A stretch of DNA of 64,000 bases from NCBI GenBank assembly GCA_963838205.1, contig CAWIQF010000012.1, positions 1 through 64,000 of the forward strand, given 5' to 3'. Of this stretch, positions 16,469-23,238 are shown piece by piece. A program made the translations under genes and the position numbers. Source of the DNA: CAIVVT01 sp963838205. GTDB taxonomy: Bacteria; Acidobacteriota; Terriglobia; Bryobacterales; Bryobacteraceae. Each line of letters opens with the position of its first letter. Position 1 is the first letter of the stretch. The notes under the pieces are model-generated. The model was not told the DNA's origin. It saw only the letters and a program-made list of their open reading frames with translations, and ran no database searches.

Positions 16469-16903
16469 ATGCCGCAAGCATACGCAGACGATCTGCGTCG
16501 TAAGCTCTTGGGGGCCTACGACCAGGGGCGGGGTGGGTTGGAGAAACTGGCGGCGTTGTTCGGTGTCAGTTACGGCTGGGCGCAGAAGGTGGCCGCCACG
16601 CGACGGCGCACGGGGAGCGTCGAGCGGCCGGCGGGTGCCAAGCGCGGATTTCCGAGTCGGCTGACGCCGGAGTTGCGCTCCGCATTGAGCACTCAGATTC
16701 AAACGCGGCCCGACGCAACGCTGGCCGAGTTGCGGCAGTGGTTGAGCGAGCAGCATGGCGTGGCGGTGAGCGTTTCGCGGCTGTGCACGGTGCTGCAAGA
16801 GTGGGACTGCGGCTTAAAAAAAGTCGCTCCACGCAGCCGAGCAGGACACTCCAGACGGACGGGCGCGACGCCAACAGTGGTGGCGCGAAATCGCGGAGAT
16901 TGA
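16469..16903 (+). CDS. IS630 transposase, OrfA (HTH part)
   Basis: This 144-residue frame has the paired helix-turn-helix of IS630 transposases: MPQAYADDLRRKLLGAY, LEKLAALFGVSYGWAQKV and DATLAELRQWLSEQHGVAVS. After GLKK the frame leaves the family sequence at a run of seven A residues (16816-16822) and ends in about 25 unrelated residues. The catalytic half continues in the next frame, so slippage is needed for a full transposase. Start chosen at the first Met of the conserved N-terminus. Confidence 0.8.
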   Translation: MPQAYADDLRRKLLGAYDQGRGGLEKLAALFGVSYGWAQKVAATRRRTGSVERPAGAKRGFPSRLTPELRSALSTQIQTRPDATLAELRQWLSEQHGVAVSVSRLCTVLQEWDCGLKKVAPRSRAGHSRRTGATPTVVARNRGD

Positions 16904-17420
16904 CTCCGAACGCCTGATTTTCCTGGACGAAAGCGGGGTTACGACCGATTTGACGCGGCGCTACGGGCGCGCTCCGCGCGGGCAACGAGTGCGCGAGGGT
17001 GCCCCCGGCGGCCATTGGCACAGCGTCACATTGTTGGGGGCCGTAGGCGTGACCGGATGGAAGGCGGCGATGAGCATCGCGGGTGCCGCCGACGGCGACG
17101 TTTTTCTGGCCTACCTGCAAGACGTGCTGGGTCCGCAACTGCGCGCCGGCGACGTGGTGGTGATGGATAATCTGAGTGCTCACAAGGTGGCGGGCGTTCG
17201 CGCACTGATCGAGGCGCGTGGGGCGGAGTTGCGCTATCTGCCGCCCTACTCGCCCGACTACAATCCCATCGAAGCGTGTTGGTCGATGGTCAAACAGAAA
17301 CTTCGATGCCTGCGCGCCCGAACGCTTGAGGCCCTCGATCAAGCCATCCCCGAAGCCCTGCGTTTAGTCACCGCCGAGCACGCCGCTGCCTTCTTCCGCC
17401 ATTGCGGTTATGCATTATAG
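16818..17420 (+). CDS. IS630 transposase, OrfB (DDE catalytic part)
   Basis: Reading from the A7 run, the second frame gives KKSLHAAEQDTPDGRARRQQ and then the DDE domain: RLIFLDESG (first Asp), VVVMDNLSAHK (second Asp) and PPYSPDYNPIEACW (Glu). It ends at a stop at 17418-17420. The frame differs by +1 from OrfA, which fits loss of one A by transcriptional slippage (A7 to A6) or a fixed indel. All catalytic residues are present. Confidence 0.85.
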   Translation, partial: KKSLHAAEQDTPDGRARRQQWWREIAEIDSERLIFLDESGVTTDLTRRYGRAPRGQRVREGAPGGHWHSVTLLGAVGVTGWKAAMSIAGAADGDVFLAYLQDVLGPQLRAGDVVVMDNLSAHKVAGVRALIEARGAELRYLPPYSPDYNPIEACWSMVKQKLRCLRARTLEALDQAIPEALRLVTAEHAAAFFRHCGYAL

Positions 17421-17682
17421 AAAGTTCGAAAGCGCTCTAGCCGCAAGGGGAGGGCCATGACCAGACGCTTACTTAGAAACCGGGCGTACCAGAAGTGGAA
17501 GAGGGACCGAAAATCCCGATGGACTCTCCACGGCAGAAATTCTGGAACGGACTCAAACCTCACGAAACTGCCTTTTATTTAGGCACTTGCGACCAATTCA
17601 AGCCTGAACGGAATGACAAGTGCGTTCGGCGTGTTGCAGTCCCCCGCAACCAAACTTTTCAAAGGCTTACGAACCGCCCCCA

Positions 17683-18240
17683 TCAATTCAGAACTGTTAC
17701 CTTGGCGGGATCCTTGGCTGGCCGAGCGGGGGTTCCCCCGGCGTCGGCGGCGGGCAGCGCCGGTTTCGCCACCAGCGCGTCCACGGCGCGCCGCCTGGCC
17801 TCCATCGAAATGTGGGAGTAGTGCGCCAGCATCTGTTTCGAGACGTGGCCGGCCATTTGGCGGATGGTTTCGTCGGAAGCCTCTCCGGACTCGGCCAAAT
17901 CGGTCACCCATGAATGCCGGTTGTCGTGCCATCGTCCCGTTACGCCGGCTGTCTTCTTCACCTTCGCCCAGGACGTCTTGAGCGTCACCATGGGGCGCGT
18001 CGGGGGGGGCGCGTCGGGGGGGCGCGTCGGGTCGGTGGGCTGTAGTGCACCGAAGGGGAACACATACTAGCCCGGCTCGGTCGCGCCGAACTTCTTCAGG
18101 TACCACTTGGCGTGCGTCACGAGCGCCGCCAGCACGTCGCTATTGAGCGGTGCGGTGTTGACCTCAACGCCGCGGCCCAGCGGGAGCGCGGTGAAAGGCC
18201 GCCCAAGCGCAAGATCGATTGGCGCGTGGGGCGATATCAA
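17683..18240 (-). pseudogene. Tyrosine recombinase/phage integrase, C-terminal part with an amber stop
   Basis: The catalytic C-terminus is readable: GRWHDNRHSWVTDLAESG (His-x-x-Arg box), then QMAGHVSKQMLAHYSHI with the second His and the nucleophilic Tyr. Upstream in the same frame is APLNSDVLAALVTHAKWYLK, then an in-frame TAG at 18067-18069 just before YVFPFG, where related integrases commonly have Trp, so TGG to TAG is likely. A G-rich 13-14-bp tandem repeat (17992-18032) lies within it. The N-terminal domain is missing. Confidence 0.8.
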
Positions 18241-18317
18241 GAGAAGCTGCGCGAATCGTCCTATCTACTGCCGGGCCGCTGGCCTAAGATCTTAGTGTTC
18301 GTATTGTTGAGGTATTT

Positions 18318-19430
18318 ATGCACAACGGAAAGATCAACGTGGCGATCGTCGGCCTGGGTTTTGGCAAAGAGTTCATTCCGATTTATCAAGCCCATCCGGC
18401 CACCAACATGTACGCCGTCTGTCAGCGCACGCCGGCCAAGCTGGACCAGGTCGCAAAGCAGTACGGCGTGGCGGCCGGCTACACGAGTTTCGAAGAGCTG
18501 ATCGCGGACCCGCTGGTGGACGCGGTGCACATCAACTCGCCGATTCACCTGCACGCGCCGCAGAGCATCGCGGCGTTGACGGCCGGCAAACACGTGGCCT
18601 GCACGGTGCCGGCGGCGACTTCGGTGGAGGAGTGCCAGGCGATTGTCCGTGCAGCCGAGGATGCCGGACGGAACTACATGATGATGGAGACCGCGATCTA
18701 TACACGCGAGTTTCTGTTTATCCGCGAGTTGTACGAGACCGGGCGCATCGGGCGCGTGCAGTTCATGCGCGGATGCCACCAGCAGGAGATGGCGGGGTGG
18801 CCCGGGTATTGGGAAGGTCTGCCGCCGATGCACTACGCGACGCACGCGGTGAGCCCGTGCCTGGCGCTGGTGAAGGGCGAGGCAGAGCAGGTGGCGTGCT
18901 TCGGGTCGGGCTCGATCGCGCCGGCGCTCGAGGCGAAGTACGGATCGCCGTTCGCGGTGGAGAGCGCGCTGTTCAAGGTGCGCGGCGAGCAACTGGCGTT
19001 TGAAGTGACGCGCTCGTTGTTCGAAACGGCGCGGCAGTACATTGAGAGTTTCGACGTGTACGGCGACAAGGCGACGTTTGAATGGACGGTGATCGAGAAC
19101 GAGGATCCGGTGCTGCACGTGGGCGAGAAGCCGGAGCGCGTAAAGGTGCCGGACTTTGCACGGCTGCTGCCGCAAGAGATCGGGCGGTTCACGTCGAAGG
19201 GCGTGTACGACGACCAGCACGCCCACCTGTCGTTCATCCAAGGCGGCGGCCACGGCGGTTCGCACCCGCACCTGGTGCACGAATTCGTGTCGAGCATCGT
19301 GGAACGGCGGCCGTCGTTTCCAAATGTATTTCAGTCCGTGAACTGGACCTGCGCGGGCATTTGCGCACACGAGTCGGCGATGCGGGGCGGCGCGATGGTG
19401 AAGTTGCCGGTGTTCACGCGGACCGCGTAG
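18318..19430 (+). CDS. Gfo/Idh/MocA-family oxidoreductase
   Basis: This 370-residue NAD(P)-dependent enzyme has an N-terminal Rossmann fold with VAIVGLGFGKEF, and the family lysine-type region GKHVACTVPAATSVEE, where the usual EKP is replaced by TVP. The C-terminal alpha/beta domain follows (MRGCHQQEMAGWPGYWEGLP, YATHAVSPCLALV). Substrate is probably a sugar or sugar acid but cannot be read from sequence. It starts with gaggt upstream and precedes a beta-propeller gene by 25 bp. Confidence 0.85.
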   Translation: MHNGKINVAIVGLGFGKEFIPIYQAHPATNMYAVCQRTPAKLDQVAKQYGVAAGYTSFEELIADPLVDAVHINSPIHLHAPQSIAALTAGKHVACTVPAATSVEECQAIVRAAEDAGRNYMMMETAIYTREFLFIRELYETGRIGRVQFMRGCHQQEMAGWPGYWEGLPPMHYATHAVSPCLALVKGEAEQVACFGSGSIAPALEAKYGSPFAVESALFKVRGEQLAFEVTRSLFETARQYIESFDVYGDKATFEWTVIENEDPVLHVGEKPERVKVPDFARLLPQEIGRFTSKGVYDDQHAHLSFIQGGGHGGSHPHLVHEFVSSIVERRPSFPNVFQSVNWTCAGICAHESAMRGGAMVKLPVFTRTA

Positions 19431-19455
19431 ACAGGGGCTAAGAGGGAGTTTGAGA

Positions 19456-20358
19456 ATGGCGGCACGATGGATCGATCCGGAGCTGGCGGGCTATCAATTT
19501 CTGTGGGCGTCGATTCGCACGGGACCGGTGGAGGTTTACCTGGTGGACGCCGCCGCCGGCGATGTGACGAACCTGACGCGGCAGCGCACGGCGGATTCGC
19601 ACTACGCGGCGTGGTCGCCGGACGGGGAGCAGGTGACGTTTACGTCGGACCGCGACGGGACGCACAACCTGTACCGCATGGACGCCGACGGGCGCAACGT
19701 GCGGCAACTGACGCACGAGACGGCGCCGGTGGTAGCGGGCATGCAGAGCTTTCCGGCGGACGGGCGATGGATTTACTTCGGGCTGTTCGGCAAGAGCGAA
19801 GGACCGCTGATGTGCCGCATCCGGCCGGACGGCGGTGAGTTTCGCGTGATCGGTATAGGCGTCGATCCGGCGGTCTCGCCGGATGGAAATGAAATTGTGT
19901 ATGCGCGGCAGCTTGCCGATGGCCACTGCCTGTTCGCGGCACGGGTGGACGGGACGGGCGAGCGGCAGTTGACGGAAACGCCGAACTCGTTCTTCGGCAT
20001 GCACCCGACGTGGACGCCGGATGGTGATGCAATTCTCTACGCGGACCGGGTGGGCGAAGCGCTGGAACTATTCCGCATCAAGCCGAACGGTAGCGCGCGC
20101 CGGCAATTGACCGAACTGAGACAGGCGGCGACTTCGCCGGCCGTGTCGCCGGACGGCAAATGGATCAGCTTCCGGGTGTGCGATGAAGTGTATTGGAAGG
20201 ACGCGGCGACGAGCCAGCGAGCGTACGCCGAGCGGCGCAGCGACAAGCGGCCGGTGTGGGTGATGACGCCGGAAGGCGGCCAGGCGCACGTGGTGGAGAC
20301 GATGCGCTACCACACGACGATTGACGGCAGCCGGGCGCCGATGAGGATGAAGCGCTGA
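19456..20358 (+). CDS. TolB/PD40-type beta-propeller protein
   Basis: The 300-residue protein consists of repeated WD40-like PD40 blades: YAAWSPDGEQVTFTSDRDG, PAVSPDGNEIVYARQLADG, PTWTPDGDAILYADRVGE and PAVSPDGKWISFRVCDE. There is no signal peptide, so it is likely cytoplasmic, unlike TolB itself. Some oligogalacturonate lyases share this propeller, but their catalytic residues were not identified here. The start at 19456 is preceded by agggag. It forms an operon with the oxidoreductase upstream. Confidence 0.75.
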   Translation: MAARWIDPELAGYQFLWASIRTGPVEVYLVDAAAGDVTNLTRQRTADSHYAAWSPDGEQVTFTSDRDGTHNLYRMDADGRNVRQLTHETAPVVAGMQSFPADGRWIYFGLFGKSEGPLMCRIRPDGGEFRVIGIGVDPAVSPDGNEIVYARQLADGHCLFAARVDGTGERQLTETPNSFFGMHPTWTPDGDAILYADRVGEALELFRIKPNGSARRQLTELRQAATSPAVSPDGKWISFRVCDEVYWKDAATSQRAYAERRSDKRPVWVMTPEGGQAHVVETMRYHTTIDGSRAPMRMKR

Positions 20359-20480
20359 AATTCGCCGTGAACGCCTGGCGGCGTACCGCGTAGCGACGAG
20401 TGTGTTTTGAGCGCGCGCCTCGATTGGCTATACAATAGCCCCAGCGCGTTGTATGCGGCGGCAGGTCGGAGCGAGGCCCG

Positions 20481-21446
20481 TTGCGCGGTATTTCCAGCAT
20501 CTCCTACGAGGACGCATTTTCCGTAATCGAACCGCAGATTGCCGAGGGTGTGCACGTTTATCCGTTCGACGACGAATGCCCGCTGGACGTGCGTTTCCTC
20601 AGATTCGGGCGCAAGCGCGATATCCGGCTGAATCGCCACGAGTACTTCGAGTTGCTGTTCGCGCACTCAGGCGAAGTCGTCTATCAGGTGCAGGACCGAT
20701 CGTTCCACATGGACCCCGGCGACCTGTTCGTCATGGGCAGCAGCCTATGGCACCGCATGAGCGACTACCCGCGCGGTTCAGTGAAGGCGGCGGTTCTCTA
20801 CTTCCTTCCCGAACTCGTGCAAACCAGCGCGGCTCCCGGCGAGGCGCTCGAACTGCTGCGCCCGTTCATAGTCCAGGACGATGGGTTCCCACACATCATT
20901 CCCGCCGCCACCGGCATCCCTCGCCAGACCTTTGGGCTGATGCGCAGCATTGCCTCGGAACTGCCGGCATCCACGCCTCCGAGCCGGCTGATTGCCCGGA
21001 CTTACCTGCACACGGTGTTGGCGTTGGTGGCGCGGCACTATGCTTCCTATCGCGGCACGGATAAGGCGCATCAGCGGCGGCAGCACGATCTCAGCCGGCT
21101 GCGGCCGCTGTTTACATTCATCGATGCGAACTACAGCGCGCCCCTATCGCTGGCGCGCGCGGCCGCATTGCTGCACCTGAGCCGGTCGAGCTTCATGCGC
21201 CTGTTCCGCCAGGTCACGGGCGACTCATTCGTGAGTTATCTGAATCGCTTTCGCGTCGCCAAGGCCGAAGAACTTCTGGCCAATACCGACAAGCCGATCG
21301 CGGAAATCGGGCAAGAGGTCGGCTTCTATGACCAGAGCTACTTCGGCGCCACTTTTCGCGTCCTGCACAAGATGACTCCGCGCGAGTACCGGCGCCGGAT
21401 GCAGAACGATCGCGGGAGCCGCGAACGTCCGACGTCGGCGGACTGA
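20481..21446 (+). CDS. AraC-family transcriptional regulator
   Basis: The 321-residue regulator (TTG start) has an N-terminal cupin sensor domain (HEYFELLFAHSGEVVYQVQD, DPGDLFVMGSSLWHRM) and a C-terminal double helix-turn-helix: LSLARAAALLHLSRSSFMRL and IAEIGQEVGFYDQSYFGATF with the family PREYRRR ending. Cupin-type AraC proteins usually sense sugars and activate sugar operons. It is convergent with the end of the apiose operon, 21 bp away, and is the only regulator near it, so control of that operon is plausible but unproven. Confidence 0.88.
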   Translation: MRGISSISYEDAFSVIEPQIAEGVHVYPFDDECPLDVRFLRFGRKRDIRLNRHEYFELLFAHSGEVVYQVQDRSFHMDPGDLFVMGSSLWHRMSDYPRGSVKAAVLYFLPELVQTSAAPGEALELLRPFIVQDDGFPHIIPAATGIPRQTFGLMRSIASELPASTPPSRLIARTYLHTVLALVARHYASYRGTDKAHQRRQHDLSRLRPLFTFIDANYSAPLSLARAAALLHLSRSSFMRLFRQVTGDSFVSYLNRFRVAKAEELLANTDKPIAEIGQEVGFYDQSYFGATFRVLHKMTPREYRRRMQNDRGSRERPTSAD

Positions 21447-21467
21447 GTGGCGCGGCCTCAGGGTCCG

Positions 21468-22310
21468 TCACGCACCAGGCGGGTGCAGCATCTCGTGGAT
21501 GGCGCTGGAGAGAGTCTCGCGCTCGAATACACGGCGCCAGTCGGGTCGGATGATTTCGCGCAGGCCCCACTGGATGGCGAGCTTCGCCGCGTCCGAAAAG
21601 GGCGACTTCTCGGCGCCGAAGCAAATCGCCATAGCGATTTGCGCGTGCCCCGCCATGAAGGCCTGCGCCGCCGCGGGCGGCACGCCGCGATGGATCGCTT
21701 CGTCGAGCGATGCCTTCATCAGAGCAGCCGCCGTGGCAACCACCATCTCCGACATCGCCGGTTCCAGGAAGGCAAAATGTTCGGCAGTGACGCGATGCGC
21801 CTGATTGACGGGCGCGAAAATCGCGCGGCACAACTCGGTTCCTTCCGCGAATGTTTCTTCGGGACCTTCGACCAGCGCGACGATGATGTCCTGCACCGCG
21901 AGGCCGCCGAAGTAGTCGCGCCGCGCTTCCGCGGTGGCCTGCTCGGTGAAGAATGGCGGATGGCAGGGATGCGTAATCATCTGCGAAACGTCCGCACGGC
22001 TGGGGAGTTCGCCGATGTAGCTGGCGGCCGCATCGAGCGCAATCAACGCTGCGCCGGGCTTCATTCGCGGCACCGCGGCATGCGAGATCTTGCCGATCGC
22101 CGCATCCGGAACTGCCAGCACGATGAAATCGGCCAGCGCCACGGCGTCCTCAAACGGCGTGACGTGGAAGCCCGCGTCCGCGAGCGCTTGCGACTTCTCC
22201 AACTGCGTCTCAACCATCAGCACAGAGTACTGCGGATGACGGCCGATCTTCTCCGCCGCGCGCGCGCCCATCTTCCCTCCGGCGCCCACGATAGCTACTG
22301 TCTTTTGCAT
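21468..22310 (-). CDS. apnO: PGDH_C-type oxidoreductase, likely D-apionate oxidoisomerase
   Basis: The 280-residue protein has an N-terminal NAD-binding Rossmann domain (VAIVGAGGKMGARAAEKIG) and a helical C-terminal domain of the phosphogluconate-dehydrogenase-like kind (THPCHPPFFTEQ, PAMSEMVVATAAALMKASLD, GHAQIAMAICFG). This architecture is that of ApnO, which oxidises and isomerises D-apionate to 3-oxo-isoapionate. Support comes mainly from the neighbours: lactonase, dehydrogenase and decarboxylase-like genes of the same pathway. The start at 22310 has aaggaga upstream; longer frames lack one. It is the last gene of the operon. Confidence 0.68.
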   Translation of the reverse strand: MQKTVAIVGAGGKMGARAAEKIGRHPQYSVLMVETQLEKSQALADAGFHVTPFEDAVALADFIVLAVPDAAIGKISHAAVPRMKPGAALIALDAAASYIGELPSRADVSQMITHPCHPPFFTEQATAEARRDYFGGLAVQDIIVALVEGPEETFAEGTELCRAIFAPVNQAHRVTAEHFAFLEPAMSEMVVATAAALMKASLDEAIHRGVPPAAAQAFMAGHAQIAMAICFGAEKSPFSDAAKLAIQWGLREIIRPDWRRVFERETLSSAIHEMLHPPGA

Positions 22311-22336
22311 ACTCTCTCCTTTCCGCCGCGGCGCAC

Positions 22337-23149
22337 CTAGTTTGGAATGAGGCGCCGCAGATACGCGATGCTTTCGACCGCCCAGGCGTCTTCCAAGGCG
22401 ATCGTTTCTTCCACTGCCGATTGCTCCGGAGGCCACAATTCCAGAATTGCGTTCGGATCGCGTCCCGCCGCGCGCAGAGTTTCGATCAGCCAGGGCAGAT
22501 CGAGCTGGCCTTTTCCGGCGGGCCGTCCTTCGACGTTGAAGCCCATCATGTGCCATACCCGCAGTACCGCGAAATCCTTCACGTGCAGGCACAGCGTGTG
22601 CCTGGCGAGGTGGCGGGCCACCTCGCGCGTCCCTTCCGGAATCGCCAGAGAGTTCACGGTGTCGAGCGTGATTCCGACCCAGGGACTGCCGATCCTGTCC
22701 AGAACCGCGGCCAGCTCCGATGCCGGAATCCGCGCGTTCTCCAGCGCCAGGCGCACGCCCGCCGCGGCCATCAGCGGGGCCAGCGCGCGCAGTCTGCGCT
22801 CCAATTCGCCGATGGTTGGAATCGACCCATCAGCCAACTCGGGCACCGAACGCAACAACGTCGCGCCAACGCGCCGCGCTAACACAATTTGTCCGGCAAT
22901 GTGATCGCTGTCGATACCGCGGGTTCCGAGTTCGATCTCAATCGCCCACTCGCGCGCACGTCGGATCAGGTCGTCCAATTCGAATTCGCTCAAGCTCTCC
23001 AAGGGCAAATTCGGCCCGTATTGCACGACGCGCACGCCCAATCCACGGGCCTTCTCGAGCAGCGCCATGGCCGTCATCGGGCTGGCCGGCCGGGCACCGT
23101 CGAAGCCGATCGCCCACATGTACGAGTACGTTCCGATACCGAGCTTCAT
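22337..23149 (-). CDS. oiaC: Xylose-isomerase-like TIM-barrel protein, candidate 3-oxo-isoapionate decarboxylase
   Basis: The 270-residue protein is a sugar-phosphate isomerase/epimerase-type barrel: KLGIGTYSYMWAIGF, VRLALENARIPASELA, WVGITLDTVNSLAIPEG and HTLCLHVKDFAV, with the metal-binding Glu, Asp and His positions visible. In known D-apionate pathways a protein of this family, OiaC, decarboxylates 3-oxo-isoapionate to L-erythrulose; the family alone would also allow an isomerase. Its ATG overlaps the stop of a tiny membrane ORF (ATGA), and apnO follows after 26 bp. Confidence 0.6.
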   Translation of the reverse strand: MKLGIGTYSYMWAIGFDGARPASPMTAMALLEKARGLGVRVVQYGPNLPLESLSEFELDDLIRRAREWAIEIELGTRGIDSDHIAGQIVLARRVGATLLRSVPELADGSIPTIGELERRLRALAPLMAAAGVRLALENARIPASELAAVLDRIGSPWVGITLDTVNSLAIPEGTREVARHLARHTLCLHVKDFAVLRVWHMMGFNVEGRPAGKGQLDLPWLIETLRAAGRDPNAILELWPPEQSAVEETIALEDAWAVESIAYLRRLIPN

Positions 23150-23238
23150 CCGTGGCCACCTTGCGCGATAATCGCGATCGCCACGATAAGTAGCGCCATG
23201 CCGGCAGTCGGCAAGCTCCACGCCAGTTCGCCCGTCAT
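23146..23238 (-). CDS. 30-residue single-span membrane peptide bridging apnL and oiaC
   Basis: The frame MTGELAWSLPTAGM followed by ALLIVAIAIIAQGGHG encodes one hydrophobic span of about 15-17 residues with a short acidic N-terminus. Its ATG overlaps the apnL stop by ATGA (23235-23238), and its TGA overlaps the oiaC start by ATGA (23146-23149). This double four-base overlap exactly fills what would otherwise be an 85-bp gap in a tightly packed operon, which argues for translation. No family is recognised. It could be a transporter accessory peptide. Confidence 0.55.
   Translation of the reverse strand: MTGELAWSLPTAGMALLIVAIAIIAQGGHG

Larger units (their letters stand above)
16415..17437. mobile_element. 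IS630-family element, 1,023 bp, flanked by TA
   Basis: The element lies between TA dinucleotides at 16413-16414 and 17438-17439, the target duplication of IS630/Tc1-mariner elements. Its ends are imperfect inverted repeats beginning gagc and ending with ctataa in each arm (16 of 23 positions match by eye). It encodes two overlapping frames for a DDE transposase joined at an A7 run. It is inserted in the loop of a perfect palindrome. Confidence 0.85.
16390..17472. repeat. Perfect 23-bp inverted repeat split by IS630
   Basis: The arms at 16390-16412 and 17450-17472 are exact reverse complements, beginning gtaagcgtctgg and ending ccagacgcttac. Without the inserted element they would form a 23-bp stem with a 12-base loop (TAGCCGCAAGGG). 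The outer GTAAGCG resembles IS66-type ends, so this may be a miniature IS66-derived palindrome or a REP-like hairpin. Confidence 0.85.

Noticed and set aside
16415..17437. The IS630 as mobiliser of the MITE at 37894
   Set aside because: Terminal sequences differ: gagc-type ends against gcaga-type ends next to TA.
17992..18032. G-rich tandem repeat as a possible regulatory or CRISPR-like array
   Set aside because: Units of 13-14 bp without spacers inside an integrase remnant; simple slippage expansion is sufficient.
18261..19370. 369-codon minus-strand frame rich in His and Arg
   Set aside because: Shadow of the Gfo/Idh/MocA gene on the plus strand, which has a proper Rossmann motif and ribosome site.
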